From GCA-002793235 sp965267355 (GTDB lineage Bacteria > Bacteroidota > Bacteroidia > Flavobacteriales_E > Vicingaceae), in assembly GCA_965267355.1 (NCBI GenBank), contig OZ253956.1, forward strand, positions 2,356,001 to 2,420,000: a DNA stretch of 64,000 nucleotides. Reading direction: 5' to 3'. A program made the position numbers and the translations under genes. Below the pieces are notes generated by a model. It did no database searches. It was not told the origin of the DNA and saw only the letters and a list, made by a program, of their open reading frames with translations. Shown one piece after another: positions 1 through 9,744 of the stretch. Each line of letters begins with the position of its first letter. Position 1 is the stretch's first letter.

Positions 1-1121
1 GTAACACCGTCAATCATCTTTTCATCCATTTTATTACCTAATGTAACGGTTGTTAATGATTGAGTTTCACCTCTTGTAAATACAGCAGAACCATGAGCTC
101 CTGGTAGATAGTCAACTTCAGACCAGATAGGTCTAATTTCATCTAGTTGTCTACCATCAAGTCTTTTTCTTTCGTTTAATACAACATCTCTTACAGCAGC
201 CTTTTGTACAGATTTAAAGTACTGACCAATTAAGAATTTATCTTCTTGATCTTCTTCTGATAAAGTAGCTACAAACTCTTCTTTAACAGCTCCAAATTTC
301 TGACCTCTTAATGCTTTATCTGCAATTGATTCAGCAGCAATTGCATAACATTTATCATAGCAAGCAGCTTTAATCGCATTGTAAAGCTCTTCATTGCTTC
401 TTTCATGATCATATTCTCTTTTAGTTTTAGAAGCTTCTACTTCAGCAGCTAAATCTAATTGTAATTGACATTGTTTTTTAATCTCCTCGTGAGCTACTTT
501 AATAGCCTCTAACATTTCTGCTTCAGAAACTTCCAACATTTCTCCCTCTACCATCATAATATTATCCATTGTAGCAGCTACAATTAAATCTATATCAGAT
601 TGTTCCATTTGAGATGGAGTAGGGTTGATTACCCAATTCCCGTCAATCCTACCAACTCTAACTTCAGATGTTGGTCCATTAAACGGTATATCAGATACAG
701 CAATACATGCTGATGCAGCTAAACAAGCTAATGCATCAGGTAAAACTTCTTCGTCCCAAGAGATTAACTGTAATGCAACTTGAGTATTTGCGTGGTAATC
801 TTCTGGGAATAGAGGTCTTAATGCTCTATCTATTAATCTACATATTAATATTTCAGTATCAGATGGTCTTGCTTCTCTTTTTAAGAAACCTCCAGGTATT
901 TTACCTGCAGCAGCAAATTTTTCTCTATAATCAACTGTTAATGGTAAAAAGTCCATGTCTTCACCAGCATCTTTGTCAGATACTACAGTAGCTAATAACA
1001 TAGTTTTACCCATTTTTACAACAACAGAACCATGAGCTTGTTTAGCTAATTTTCCTGTTTCAATTTCGATGGACCTTCCATCACCTAACGTGTAGGATTT
1101 TTTAATTCCAATTTGTGACAT
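1..1121 (-). CDS. pnp: Polynucleotide phosphorylase, N-terminal part (runs off the window)
   Basis: Reading the minus strand from the ATG at 1121 gives about 373 residues with no stop before the left edge, so the C-terminal part (second RNase PH domain, KH and S1 domains) lies outside the window. The start MSQIGIKKSYTLGDGRSIEI, the PGGFLKREARPSD segment and the RPLFPEDY region are typical of the first RNase PH domain of PNPase, the 3'-5' phosphorolytic exoribonuclease of the RNA degradosome. It lies downstream of rpsO, the order seen in many bacteria, with a hairpin between them. The frame is fully open, and the assignment is secure. Confidence 0.95.
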   Translation of the reverse strand, partial: MSQIGIKKSYTLGDGRSIEIETGKLAKQAHGSVVVKMGKTMLLATVVSDKDAGEDMDFLPLTVDYREKFAAAGKIPGGFLKREARPSDTEILICRLIDRALRPLFPEDYHANTQVALQLISWDEEVLPDALACLAASACIAVSDIPFNGPTSEVRVGRIDGNWVINPTPSQMEQSDIDLIVAATMDNIMMVEGEMLEVSEAEMLEAIKVAHEEIKKQCQLQLDLAAEVEASKTKREYDHERSNEELYNAIKAACYDKCYAIAAESIADKALRGQKFGAVKEEFVATLSEEDQEDKFLIGQYFKSVQKAAVRDVVLNERKRLDGRQLDEIRPIWSEVDYLPGAHGSAVFTRGETQSLTTVTLGNKMDEKMIDGV

Positions 1122-1204
1122 AATTTTTGTTTGTGAGTTCACAGTGAACTCGATTTATATTGGTGCACCATGCACCTTTCTTTATTAATTGTTTACTATA
1201 TAAA

Positions 1205-1240
1205 TAAAAAAGGGGAGTGCAAATAAATGCGAGCCCCCCT
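1205..1240 (-). terminator. Rho-independent terminator between rpsO and pnp
   Basis: Read on the minus strand, a G-rich arm (AGGGGGGCTCGC) and a C-rich arm (GCACTCCCCT) form a hairpin with a short A/T loop and one or two mismatches, followed directly by TTTTTT. This is a typical terminator or attenuator after rpsO. Some read-through into pnp is likely, because no other good pnp promoter is obvious. Confidence 0.7.
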
Positions 1241-1277
1241 AAATTTCATGATTTTAATAGTATCGTTTCTCCAACGT

Positions 1278-1547
1278 TTACTTTCTAATTCCAAGTTCTT
1301 TAATCAACTCACGATACTTAACAATATCTTTCTTTTTGTAATAGTCTAGTAAACTTCTTCTTTTACCAACTAAATCTAGCAATGCTTTTTGCGTGCCAAA
1401 GTCTTTTTTGTTTTTCTTTAAATGCTCTGTAAGATGATTGATTCTGTATGTGAATAATGCTATCTGACCTTCAGTAGAACCAGTATTTTTAGCATTCCCG
1501 CCATGCTTTGCGAAAATCTCTTCTTTCTTTTCTTTACTTAAATACAT
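1278..1547 (-). CDS. rpsO: 30S ribosomal protein S15
   Basis: The 89-residue product has the usual S15 length and sequence (GSTEGQIALFTYRINHLTEHL, then the GKRRSLLDYY segment). S15 is a primary 16S rRNA-binding protein that organises the central domain of the small subunit. The gene precedes pnp on the same strand. A TAnnTTTG box (TACATTTG, 1596-1603 on the minus strand) lies about 50 bases upstream, leaving a leader that could carry S15 autoregulatory structure; I did not find a clear one. Confidence 0.97.
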   Translation of the reverse strand: MYLSKEKKEEIFAKHGGNAKNTGSTEGQIALFTYRINHLTEHLKKNKKDFGTQKALLDLVGKRRSLLDYYKKKDIVKYRELIKELGIRK

Positions 1548-1595
1548 GCCAAAATTAATTTTAATGTTTATTATGTATACTCTTTATTGAGGCTG

Positions 1596-1603
1596 CAAAT
1601 GTA
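1596..1603 (-). promoter_or_regulatory. Probable rpsO promoter -7 box
   Basis: TACATTTG on the minus strand fits the Bacteroidota -7 consensus TAnnTTTG. It sits about 50 bases before the rpsO ATG. No clear TTTG -33 element is visible. Confidence 0.5.
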
Positions 1604-1639
1604 GTAAAATAATTACTTGATTTACATTTCCTTATCTTT

Positions 1640-2485
1640 TTAATTACGAAACAACTTAATAGATAAAGATATTTTCTCTTTTAGTTCATGTCTAGACACA
1701 ATGTAATCTAAAAAGCCATGCTCTAAAACAAACTCAGAGGTTTGAAAACCAGATGGTAAATCTTTACCAATGGTCTCTTTTACAACTCTTGGACCAGCAA
1801 ACCCTATTAAAGCCCCTGGTTCAGCAATATTAATATCTCCCAACATCGCATAAGATGCAGTTACACCTCCAGTTGTAGGATCAGTAAGTAACGAAATATA
1901 TGGTACTTTTTCTTTGGCTAATAGAGAAAGTTTAGCAGAAGTTTTAGCCATTTGCATTAATGAGAATGCAGCTTCCATCATTCTTGCCCCTCCTGATTTG
2001 GATATCATTAAAAATGGAACTTTGTTTTTGATAGAATAATCAATTGCTCGAGCTATTTTTTCTCCAACAACAGAGCCCATAGAGCCACCAATAAAGCTAA
2101 AGTCCATACAAGCAACAACTAATGGTTGCCCATCAATTTTACCAACAGTAGTTCGTACAGCATCTTTTAAATCCGTTTTCTTTTGAGTAGATTTTATTCG
2201 ATCAGTATATTTTTTTGTATCTTCAAAATTAAGAGGGTCACCAGAAGTTAAGTCGGAGTTTAACTCTTTGTATTTGTTATCGTCAAATAATATTTTAAAA
2301 TAAGAGTTAGAATCAATTCTTCCATGATTAGAACATTCAGGGCATACAGAAAGATTTTCTGTGTATTCTTCATTGGAAACAACGTGTCCGCAATTAGGAC
2401 ATTTATACCAAAGTCCCTCAGGTGTTTCTTTTTTCTCTTTAGTTGGAGTTACTACTCCTTTTTTACTTCTTTTAAACCATCCCAT
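1640..2485 (-). CDS. accD: Acetyl-CoA carboxylase carboxyltransferase subunit beta
   Basis: This 281-residue protein carries the N-terminal zinc ribbon (Cys29, Cys32, Cys48, Cys51) and the crotonase-like carboxyltransferase fold (GGSMGSVVGEKI, SKSGGARMMEA and PTTGGVTASYAMLGD). With AccA it transfers carboxyl from biotin to acetyl-CoA, making malonyl-CoA for fatty acid synthesis in the cytoplasm. It starts 11 bases after fbaA on the same strand, so the two are probably co-transcribed. Length and motifs are normal. Confidence 0.97.
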   Translation of the reverse strand: MGWFKRSKKGVVTPTKEKKETPEGLWYKCPNCGHVVSNEEYTENLSVCPECSNHGRIDSNSYFKILFDDNKYKELNSDLTSGDPLNFEDTKKYTDRIKSTQKKTDLKDAVRTTVGKIDGQPLVVACMDFSFIGGSMGSVVGEKIARAIDYSIKNKVPFLMISKSGGARMMEAAFSLMQMAKTSAKLSLLAKEKVPYISLLTDPTTGGVTASYAMLGDINIAEPGALIGFAGPRVVKETIGKDLPSGFQTSEFVLEHGFLDYIVSRHELKEKISLSIKLFRN

Positions 2486-2496
2486 ACTATATAATT

Positions 2497-3564
2497 TTAA
2501 AGAGTATTTATGTTATTCAAATCTTCAAAGGCTTGTTTTAATCTCGCTTTAAACGTTGATTCTCCTTGCCGTAACCAAACCCTTGGATCGTATATTTTTT
2601 TATTAGGTTTATCGTCTCCTTCAGGGTTGCCTATTTGAGATTGTAAATAATCTGTTTTTTCTGCCATATAGTCTCTAACACCAGTCATAAAAGCATATTG
2701 TAAATCAGTGTCAATATTCATTTTAATCACACCATAACTGATGGCTTCTCTAATTTCTTCAACAGAAGAACCTGATCCACCATGAAATACAAAATCAACA
2801 GGATTATGATCAGTGTTGTATTTTTCTTGAATGTAATCTTGAGAATTTTTCAAGATAATAGGGGTCAACTTTACGTTGCCAGGCTTATAAACTCCATGAA
2901 CATTACCAAAAGCTGCAGCGATAGTAAATCGAGGGCTAATTTTCATTAATTCCTCATAAGCGTAAGCAACCTCTTCAGGTTGTGTATAAAGCAAACTATT
3001 ATCCACATCAGTATTGTCTACACCATCCTCTTCACCACCAGTAATACCAAGCTCAATTTCAAGAGTCATCCCTATCTTATCCATTCTTTCTAGATACTTC
3101 TTGCATATTTCAATGTTCTCTTCAATTGGTTCTTCTGATAAGTCTATCATGTGGGAACTGTATAAAGGCTTTCCAGTTTCTGCAAAATGTTTTTCACCAG
3201 CATCTAACAGTCCATCAATCCATGGCAATAATTTCTTAGCACAATGATCGGTATGCAATATAACAGGGATTCCATAAGCTTCAGCTAACAAATGAACGTG
3301 CTTAGCACCGGCAATAGACCCAAGTATTGCAGCTTGTTGGTTATCATTATTTAAGCCTTTACCAGCATTAAAACATCCGCCTCCATTAGAAAACTGAATG
3401 ATTACAGGAGCATTTACATCTCTTGCCGTTTCCATCACAGCATTAACTGTGTTGTTACCTACAACATTTACAGCCGGAAGAGCAAATTCTTTCTCTTTAG
3501 CTAGTTTAAATACTTCTTGAACTCTGTCTCCGAAAACAACTCCGGGTTTTATGATATTACTCAT
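2497..3564 (-). CDS. fbaA: Class II fructose-bisphosphate aldolase
   Basis: At 355 residues this matches the class IIA, zinc-dependent aldolases. Visible signatures are HTDHCAKK (zinc and catalytic residues), the GNVHGVYKPGN segment and the FHGGSGSS phosphate-binding loop. It interconverts fructose 1,6-bisphosphate with glyceraldehyde 3-phosphate and dihydroxyacetone phosphate in glycolysis and gluconeogenesis. It leads a likely fbaA-accD operon; a -7 box lies just upstream at 3586-3593. Confidence 0.96.
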   Translation of the reverse strand: MSNIIKPGVVFGDRVQEVFKLAKEKEFALPAVNVVGNNTVNAVMETARDVNAPVIIQFSNGGGCFNAGKGLNNDNQQAAILGSIAGAKHVHLLAEAYGIPVILHTDHCAKKLLPWIDGLLDAGEKHFAETGKPLYSSHMIDLSEEPIEENIEICKKYLERMDKIGMTLEIELGITGGEEDGVDNTDVDNSLLYTQPEEVAYAYEELMKISPRFTIAAAFGNVHGVYKPGNVKLTPIILKNSQDYIQEKYNTDHNPVDFVFHGGSGSSVEEIREAISYGVIKMNIDTDLQYAFMTGVRDYMAEKTDYLQSQIGNPEGDDKPNKKIYDPRVWLRQGESTFKARLKQAFEDLNNINTL

Positions 3565-3585
3565 TTATAAAATAATTTTGAAAGT

Positions 3586-3593
3586 CAAAGTTA
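3586..3593 (-). promoter_or_regulatory. Probable fbaA promoter -7 box
   Basis: TAACTTTG on the minus strand matches TAnnTTTG and ends 21 bases before the fbaA ATG. Confidence 0.5.
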
Positions 3594-3645
3594 CTATAAA
3601 ATTGAAACTGAAAAAGAAAAGATTATACTTATATTGAATTGATGA

Positions 3646-5937
3646 TTAGAATGGGTAACCAATACCTAGATTTAGGGTTGGAGTTCTCCATTGCAAATCA
3701 AATTTTTCAGGAGTTAAACTAGCTGGATCTTTAAGTTTTGCAGCAAGGTCAAATCGTATTAAAAAGAAGTTGAAATCAAGTCTGAGTCCAATTCCAGTAC
3801 CAATAGCAAGATCTTGCCAAAAACGATCAAATTTAATCTCGGCATTAGGTCTATTAGGATCTTCTTGTAATAACCAAATGTTACCAGCATCAACAAAAAC
3901 AGCTCCTTCAACAATTTTAGTTAAATCAAAACGGTATTCGATATTACCTTCAATTTTTAGTTCACCAATCTGATTTAGTGAGTTTTCGGCTAAACTATCA
4001 GGAAGCGAACCCGGACCTAATGACCGAGCTTGCCAAGCTCTAATACCATTTGCTCCACCACCAAAATAACTTTTCTCAAAAGGTAAAACATTTAAGTTGC
4101 CATAAGGTTTTCCAACTCCAAGGTTAATTCTGCTTACAATTGCAGATAAACGACTTTGTTCATAAAATCTAATATCAAAATCTGTTTTTACAAACTGAGC
4201 ATATCTAATTCCTAACATATTATAGCTTTCAGTTTCAGGGTTGTCATAAGGCCTGTCGGTTATTCTATTGATTAATGATGGTATATTTCCTGCAAATTCA
4301 ATATTAGCTTTAAAATAGGTGAAATCACCTTTTTTGTTAATTCTTTGGTTGTTATATAAAAAGCTATATGATGTAGAATTGATTAAATGATCTTGGTAGC
4401 TATTCAGAATGAAAGGGTTATTTTCCTCAGCTAATTTTGCTTCAAATTCAGGGGTAGGGTTTAAGTTGATTAAACTAAAGTTGATAGGATTAACAAAGTG
4501 CTTTTTTTTGTAGGATTCATTCCAGAAATAACCAAATGTTACCTGATTCAGGGTTCGCTCAAATTCTGGTCTTTTCTGGTAATTTAGTTGAAAGTTTAGA
4601 TTGGTTTTTGGATTTGCTCTTCTTGAGAACCTTTCAAGATTAACAGGTAGTAGAAATCTTGGAAATTCTATATTAATTTCAGGTCCAAATTCAAGTGTGT
4701 TAAAAGGTAATCCCAAAAAATTAAAATCTTCTTGCTCTTCGTTAATTAGTTGCTGAGCTTCAAGCCCTCCGTTTAGTTTTACGGTAAAGTTTTCAGCTCC
4801 TCTAAATAAGTTTTTGTTATTGTAAATAATATTTCCTTCAATACCAAGGTTGCCACCATTGTGTGTACCAACACCTTCAATAGAAAATGCTTTAGTGTAA
4901 GATGGAACTAAAAAAATATTTGTTGTTAAACGTTGGTTGCCAATGTCTTCAAATGATATATTAATATTTTTAAAAACTTTTAGTTCGGATAGGTGTTTGT
5001 AAGTGTTTCTTTGATCTTCTAAGTTGTAAAGTTGATTTTTTTCCAGTCCTATTGCGTGGTTCAGCATTCGAGGGCGATATTTTAGAATACTATCATAGTG
5101 TATGCTAATTTTTTTAAAAGTTATCGTGTCGAATTCGTATAAATTTTTATCCTTAAAATTTTTACTGATATATAGATTTACATCATCAAGGTAATATTTT
5201 TTGTGATTTACTTCATAAATTGTATCATTTTCCTCATCAACTACCTTTTGCTTATCAATAAATAGTGTTAATGCTATTTCTTTATTGCCAATTGTACTGT
5301 CTGCCTCATATCGGATGTAATCTTTATTAAAATAGTAATATCCTAAGTTTCTCATTCTGGTTTTTAACTGCTCTCTTATATCATCCAAAACTTCTACATC
5401 AAACTTTTTTCCAATTTGAATTGATGCTACCATTAGATTTTTCATCAATAAAGGTTCTAAACCTTTGTCATTAATTTCATAATTAATGCTTGATATTCGA
5501 TAAGGCTCTTTTGTTTCAATATTATATTCAACTTTAACCTTCTTGTTCTTCACAATGGTTTTATATGAAATTTCACTATCAAAATAACCTTTACTGTTGG
5601 TATAAATTTTTAACTGCTTTACTGTCTTGTCTGTTAATAGAGAGTCATAAACTACAGGTGGTTCGCCTATGTTGTCATTTTTAAAAGTATTATAAAACCA
5701 TAGGTGAAAACGAAATGCACCTAAAATTTTTCTGTTAGGTTTTTGCTTTATAATTGTTTCTAGCTCTTCTTTATCTAGCTTATCACCAACAATTTTCACT
5801 TTGTTTTTTTTAAGAAAAAGTTCATTAGGTTTTATATGTTTAGTGGGGTTACAACTATAAATTAATAACACTATTACTCCCAAAAAGAGTAGGGTTAATT
5901 TTTGTTTTAAAGTATTAAAGGTGTACTTATTATGCAT
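3646..5937 (-). CDS. tamL: TamL-type BamA/TamA-family outer membrane lipoprotein
   Basis: The 763-residue product starts with a signal peptide ending in a lipobox (LLIYSC, Cys about residue 29). POTRA-like N-terminal repeats and a C-terminal beta-barrel of the surface antigen/Omp85 type follow: YFGGANGIRAWQARSLGPG resembles the conserved L6 region, and the protein ends in LGIGYPF with a terminal aromatic residue. Lipid-anchored TamA relatives (TamL) are characteristic of Bacteroidota and pair with TamB in envelope biogenesis. No tamB is seen nearby. It diverges from the PorE-like gene at 6019. The family call is firm; exact function is inferred. Confidence 0.85.
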   Translation of the reverse strand: MHNKYTFNTLKQKLTLLFLGVIVLLIYSCNPTKHIKPNELFLKKNKVKIVGDKLDKEELETIIKQKPNRKILGAFRFHLWFYNTFKNDNIGEPPVVYDSLLTDKTVKQLKIYTNSKGYFDSEISYKTIVKNKKVKVEYNIETKEPYRISSINYEINDKGLEPLLMKNLMVASIQIGKKFDVEVLDDIREQLKTRMRNLGYYYFNKDYIRYEADSTIGNKEIALTLFIDKQKVVDEENDTIYEVNHKKYYLDDVNLYISKNFKDKNLYEFDTITFKKISIHYDSILKYRPRMLNHAIGLEKNQLYNLEDQRNTYKHLSELKVFKNINISFEDIGNQRLTTNIFLVPSYTKAFSIEGVGTHNGGNLGIEGNIIYNNKNLFRGAENFTVKLNGGLEAQQLINEEQEDFNFLGLPFNTLEFGPEINIEFPRFLLPVNLERFSRRANPKTNLNFQLNYQKRPEFERTLNQVTFGYFWNESYKKKHFVNPINFSLINLNPTPEFEAKLAEENNPFILNSYQDHLINSTSYSFLYNNQRINKKGDFTYFKANIEFAGNIPSLINRITDRPYDNPETESYNMLGIRYAQFVKTDFDIRFYEQSRLSAIVSRINLGVGKPYGNLNVLPFEKSYFGGGANGIRAWQARSLGPGSLPDSLAENSLNQIGELKIEGNIEYRFDLTKIVEGAVFVDAGNIWLLQEDPNRPNAEIKFDRFWQDLAIGTGIGLRLDFNFFLIRFDLAAKLKDPASLTPEKFDLQWRTPTLNLGIGYPF

Positions 5938-5965
5938 TACAGTTTTACTATGTAACTGAATTGTT

Positions 5966-5973
5966 TAAGTTTG
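5966..5973 (+). promoter_or_regulatory. Probable promoter of the PorE-like gene
   Basis: TAAGTTTG fits TAnnTTTG and lies 45 bases before the ATG at 6019, in the divergent region shared with tamL. Confidence 0.45.
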
Positions 5974-6018
5974 CATTACTTATAATCACGCAAAGTAACA
6001 ATTTATACGTTTATTAAA

Positions 6019-8178
6019 ATGAAAACAATTTTTAGATTATTAACTATCTGTTTGTTATTACTGTCGGTTCATTTTACATACGCTCAAGATGATGAAAGGC
6101 TTACCAAAAAAGAAGTCAAAGAAATGGAAGTAAAGGCAGAGCAAAATTTTGAAGAGGGTAATTATTTAGACGCACTTGATCAGTATACACAACTTTACAA
6201 TTATAAAAAAAGTGATTTGTATTATAAGTTGATGATGGGGATATGTATGACATATGACCCTGATCGAAAAAAAGATGCTATTGAGGTTATTGAGCAGGTT
6301 AAAGTAACAAACCCAGAGTACAATTTGGTTAATTTTTATTTGGGAAAAGCTTATGCTGTTAATTACCAGTTTGATGAAGCTGTAAATCTATTTAATATGT
6401 TTTTAGCAAGAGCTACTGCAGAAGATGCTACTCAAAAAGTGCTGGCTGAGCAAATGATACAAAACTGTAAAAATGCCAAAGAAATTCTTGCAGATACTGT
6501 TAAACAAAATATTGTAGAGAATATTAAATACCCTATTAATTCTCAGTATTCTGAATATGTACCTGTAATTTCTGCAGATGAATCGGTAATGATTTTTACT
6601 TATAGAGGAATTAAAAGTAAAGGAGCAGAAAATGTAGAACAATCTATGGGTTCGGAAGCATATACTGAAGATGTTTTTATATCCTATAAGAAAAGTGGAG
6701 AATGGACAGAACCAGTAAGTATTGGAGATAATATTAATAGTGACGATCATGATGCTGCCATTGCATTGTCAGTTGATGGGCAAACCTTATTTATTTATAA
6801 AACGGATGGAGGCAAAAATGATATTTATGTGAGCCATTTAAAAGGTACTGAATGGAGTAAACCAGAGCCACTAAAAGGAGACGTAAACAAAAAGGATAGT
6901 TGGGAAGGGAGTTGTAGTTTATCAGCAAATGGTAAAGTACTTTATTTTGCAAGTGATAGAGAAGGGGGAATGGGAGGTAGAGATATTTACAAGGCAGAAT
7001 TACAAGCTGATGGAACTTGGGGGAATGTGCAAAATATTGGAGATGTAAACACTCCATATAATGATGATGCACCTTTTATTCACCCTGATGGAATTACGCT
7101 TTACTTTAGTTCAGAAGGACACTCTAGTATTGGCGGGTATGATATTTTCTCGTCCACATTAAGTGATGGTATTTTTTCAAAACCTGTAAACTTAGGTTAC
7201 CCTATTAACACAGTTGATGATAATAGGTTTTTTGTGCTTGCAGCAAATGGTAAAACTGGTTATTATTCTGGAGGTGGAGAACAGAGTATTGGAGAGCAGG
7301 ATATCTTTAAAATTATAACTGGTAAAATTGAAAAACCTGTGTTGGCATTGCTTCTGGGTAAAGTATATTTTAATGATGTTGAGACGGGTTCTTACATGAA
7401 TTTATACAATAAAGACCAGGATTTTGAATTAGAAGGAAGCTTTAAATCAAATGAAGAAACAGGTAAGTATGTGATGGCTTTAAGGCCTGGCAGTTATGAA
7501 ATTGAAGTAGAGTTGGATAATGGACAAATTGTTAAAGATTCGATTAACTTAAATGAAATAACAGAATATGTAGTACTTAAAAAAGATTTTAGAATATATA
7601 GTGATTCTAATTTAATTGTTAATAATGATCCTACTTTACAAGCACTACTTGAAAAGGAGCTTAAAAAAGAAGGTAAAACTATAGATACCTTATTTGCTGA
7701 AAATGTAAAAGACAATATTGAGTTACAGCCAATGGATGCAGGTAGAAGTTTTAAGCTAAATAATATTTTGTATGATTTTGATAAGGCTACTTTACGACCA
7801 GAATCTAAAGTTGAGTTAGACAGGTTAGTGGTTATACTTAATGAGAACAAGGACATTAAAGTAGAGATTAGTAGCCATACTGATGCTGCTAGAAATGTAG
7901 AAATGGCTAAGAAAATATTTAAGAGAAAAGGAATTCCTTATACAAAGGAAGCGCATGATAAGATGAGTAGTTCATACAATAAAAGATTATCACAAAGAAG
8001 AGCTCAGTCGGTTGTTAACTATCTAATTAAAAATGGAATTTCTAAATCGAGATTAGTTGCTAAAGGATATGGAGAAGAAAAGCCTGTAGCACCTAATACT
8101 AATGCAGATGGAACTGATAATCCAGAGGGAAGACAATTAAACAGAAGAACAGAGTTTAAAGTTTTAGAAAGTAAGTAA
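6019..8178 (+). CDS. porE: PorE-like OmpA-family protein (TPR, beta-propeller, CRD, OmpA)
   Basis: The 719 residues read in order: signal peptide (to about residue 22), TPR-like helices (about 30-155), a WD40/PD40-type propeller with repeated DIY and YFASD/YFSSEG blades (about 180-430), a carboxypeptidase-regulatory-like fold (about 445-510) and an OmpA peptidoglycan-binding domain (about 590-719; FDKATLRPESKVELDRL, then RRAQSVVNYL). This architecture matches PorE, which attaches the type IX secretion apparatus to peptidoglycan. A T9SS cargo protein is encoded at 50038. Several paralogues with this layout occur per genome, so the symbol is tentative. Its stop overlaps the next start by one base (TAATG). 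Confidence 0.75.
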   Translation: MKTIFRLLTICLLLLSVHFTYAQDDERLTKKEVKEMEVKAEQNFEEGNYLDALDQYTQLYNYKKSDLYYKLMMGICMTYDPDRKKDAIEVIEQVKVTNPEYNLVNFYLGKAYAVNYQFDEAVNLFNMFLARATAEDATQKVLAEQMIQNCKNAKEILADTVKQNIVENIKYPINSQYSEYVPVISADESVMIFTYRGIKSKGAENVEQSMGSEAYTEDVFISYKKSGEWTEPVSIGDNINSDDHDAAIALSVDGQTLFIYKTDGGKNDIYVSHLKGTEWSKPEPLKGDVNKKDSWEGSCSLSANGKVLYFASDREGGMGGRDIYKAELQADGTWGNVQNIGDVNTPYNDDAPFIHPDGITLYFSSEGHSSIGGYDIFSSTLSDGIFSKPVNLGYPINTVDDNRFFVLAANGKTGYYSGGGEQSIGEQDIFKIITGKIEKPVLALLLGKVYFNDVETGSYMNLYNKDQDFELEGSFKSNEETGKYVMALRPGSYEIEVELDNGQIVKDSINLNEITEYVVLKKDFRIYSDSNLIVNNDPTLQALLEKELKKEGKTIDTLFAENVKDNIELQPMDAGRSFKLNNILYDFDKATLRPESKVELDRLVVILNENKDIKVEISSHTDAARNVEMAKKIFKRKGIPYTKEAHDKMSSSYNKRLSQRRAQSVVNYLIKNGISKSRLVAKGYGEEKPVAPNTNADGTDNPEGRQLNRRTEFKVLESK

Positions 8179-8903
8179 TGATTACTGCAAATCAGAAGAA
8201 GTTTGTTAAATCATTAATTCAGAAAAAATTTAGAAATCATCACCAATGCTTTATTGTTGAAGGAGTGAAATTGGTGGAAGAACTTTTAGCGTCTGATTAT
8301 GAAGTTCATTCAATTTATGCTACAGAAGAATGGGCAGAGAAACATTTAAGTGTTAACGCTATTATTGTTTCTAAAAAAGATTTAGCATCAATTTCTTCAC
8401 TAAAAACCCCAAACGAAGTTTTGGCTGTTGTTAAACAGAAAACTCCAGTAGAAACGGATGCTATTGATTTAATCTTGGCGATAGACTTTATTCAAGATCC
8501 GGGTAATTTGGGTACTATTATCAGAACAGCAGATTGGTTTGGTATTAATCATATTTTGTGTTCAACTGATAGTGTAGATGTTTACAACCCTAAAGTTATT
8601 CAAGCATCAATGGGGTCAATTTTTAGAGTAGATGTGAAATACAAATATCTTGCTGAATTTTTTGAAAGCAATCCTGCTAAAAAAGTGTATGGAGCACTAT
8701 TGGAAGGGGAACCAATAACTTCAGAAACTAAATTTTCAGATGTAGATTCTGTTCTACTTTTAGGCAACGAATCAAAAGGTATCTCTGATCAATTAAAACC
8801 TTTTATTACTCACCCTGTTTCTATCCCTAGAAAAGGAGGAGCTGAATCATTAAATGTAGCAGCAGCGGCAGCAATATTGTGTGCTAAATTTAATAGGATT
8901 TAG
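8178..8903 (+). CDS. TrmH/SpoU-family RNA 2'-O-methyltransferase
   Basis: This 241-residue SPOUT enzyme has an N-terminal substrate-binding domain (FIVEGVKLVEELL) and the C-terminal knotted AdoMet domain with its three motifs: DFIQDPGNLGTIIRTADWFG, LLLGNESKGIS and VSIPRKGGAESLNVAAAAAI. These enzymes methylate ribose 2'-OH in rRNA or tRNA; the target cannot be told from sequence. It is translationally coupled to the PorE-like gene (TAATG) and converges with the next gene, overlapping its 3' end by 14 bases. Confidence 0.92.
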   Translation: MITANQKKFVKSLIQKKFRNHHQCFIVEGVKLVEELLASDYEVHSIYATEEWAEKHLSVNAIIVSKKDLASISSLKTPNEVLAVVKQKTPVETDAIDLILAIDFIQDPGNLGTIIRTADWFGINHILCSTDSVDVYNPKVIQASMGSIFRVDVKYKYLAEFFESNPAKKVYGALLEGEPITSETKFSDVDSVLLLGNESKGISDQLKPFITHPVSIPRKGGAESLNVAAAAAILCAKFNRI

Positions 8904-9504
8904 CATACATGCCATTAACAGTGATAGTTGCTCCATAAATAACATCTTCTGATGTTCCTGATATTAAATACTCTCCTGTTGGAAGAAATGTGTCAGTTCG
9001 GGTTATTATTAGTTTATTATTTTCTTCAACAATATCTACTTTAGCAATAATTTCATTTTTAAGCGAGTCAACTAAAACTAAAATTACATCGTTAGCACTA
9101 AAACCTTTAACCTTACTTTTTGTTTTTAAATTGAATAGATTTAGTGCGAAGTTTGAACTCTTATTATTTTCTGTAAATACCATTTCTGAATAATAAGTTT
9201 TTCCTGTAGTACTAATGCTTTTTATTCTGTAATATCCTTTTCTTTTAAAAGGTTTAGAATCAATTTCAAAATATTCGATATACCCTAATTTATTTTTTCT
9301 TGCACCATTTATTTTTAGTACTTCATCAAAATATCTTCCATGCTTTGATCTTTCAATAACAAAAAATTCTATATCACTATGCTCAGGGTTTAACCAGGAT
9401 ATTTCAACTATATTATTATTGTAATAGGCTTTTACATTTATAGGTTTTGAAAATACACTAGAAGTATTTATTAATAGTATTGTAAAAAGTAGTATCGTTT
9501 TCAT
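8890..9504 (-). CDS. Secreted protein with a fibronectin type III-like fold
   Basis: The 204-residue product has a clear signal peptide (MKTILLFTILLINTSSVFSK). A segment then resembles the FN3-like linker domains of Bacteroidota secreted proteins (VEISWLNPEHSDIEFFVIER, then GYYRIKSI followed by YYSEMVF). The last 80 residues resemble a small beta-sandwich but lack the usual T9SS sorting motifs. I cannot name a function. It converges on and overlaps the methyltransferase gene. Confidence 0.7.
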   Translation of the reverse strand: MKTILLFTILLINTSSVFSKPINVKAYYNNNIVEISWLNPEHSDIEFFVIERSKHGRYFDEVLKINGARKNKLGYIEYFEIDSKPFKRKGYYRIKSISTTGKTYYSEMVFTENNKSSNFALNLFNLKTKSKVKGFSANDVILVLVDSLKNEIIAKVDIVEENNKLIITRTDTFLPTGEYLISGTSEDVIYGATITVNGMYAKSY

Positions 9505-9744
9505 GTAAATAATATTTAAGTTATATACAAAGCTATGCTTAGGTCTTCTATCATAAAAGAGTTAAAAAACGGAAATTGAATACATAAATATACTTAGAGT
9601 GTAAACCAATGAGTATTGTTGTCAGTTTTTATGACACTATTTAAGAATTGCTTAACTAATAGCAGTCAAAATGTCACTAAATGCCCACTGGCATATACTT
9701 TGACTAAATGGGTTTGTAACTTTTATTTTAAAAACGAACGAAAA

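Noticed and set aside
707..991. Open frame on the plus strand
   Set aside because: Lies inside pnp on the other strand, with Leu/Gln-rich shadow composition.
9616..9744. Upstream extension of htpG
   Set aside because: Non-ATG start and no Hsp90 similarity; ATG 9745 gives the normal N-terminus.
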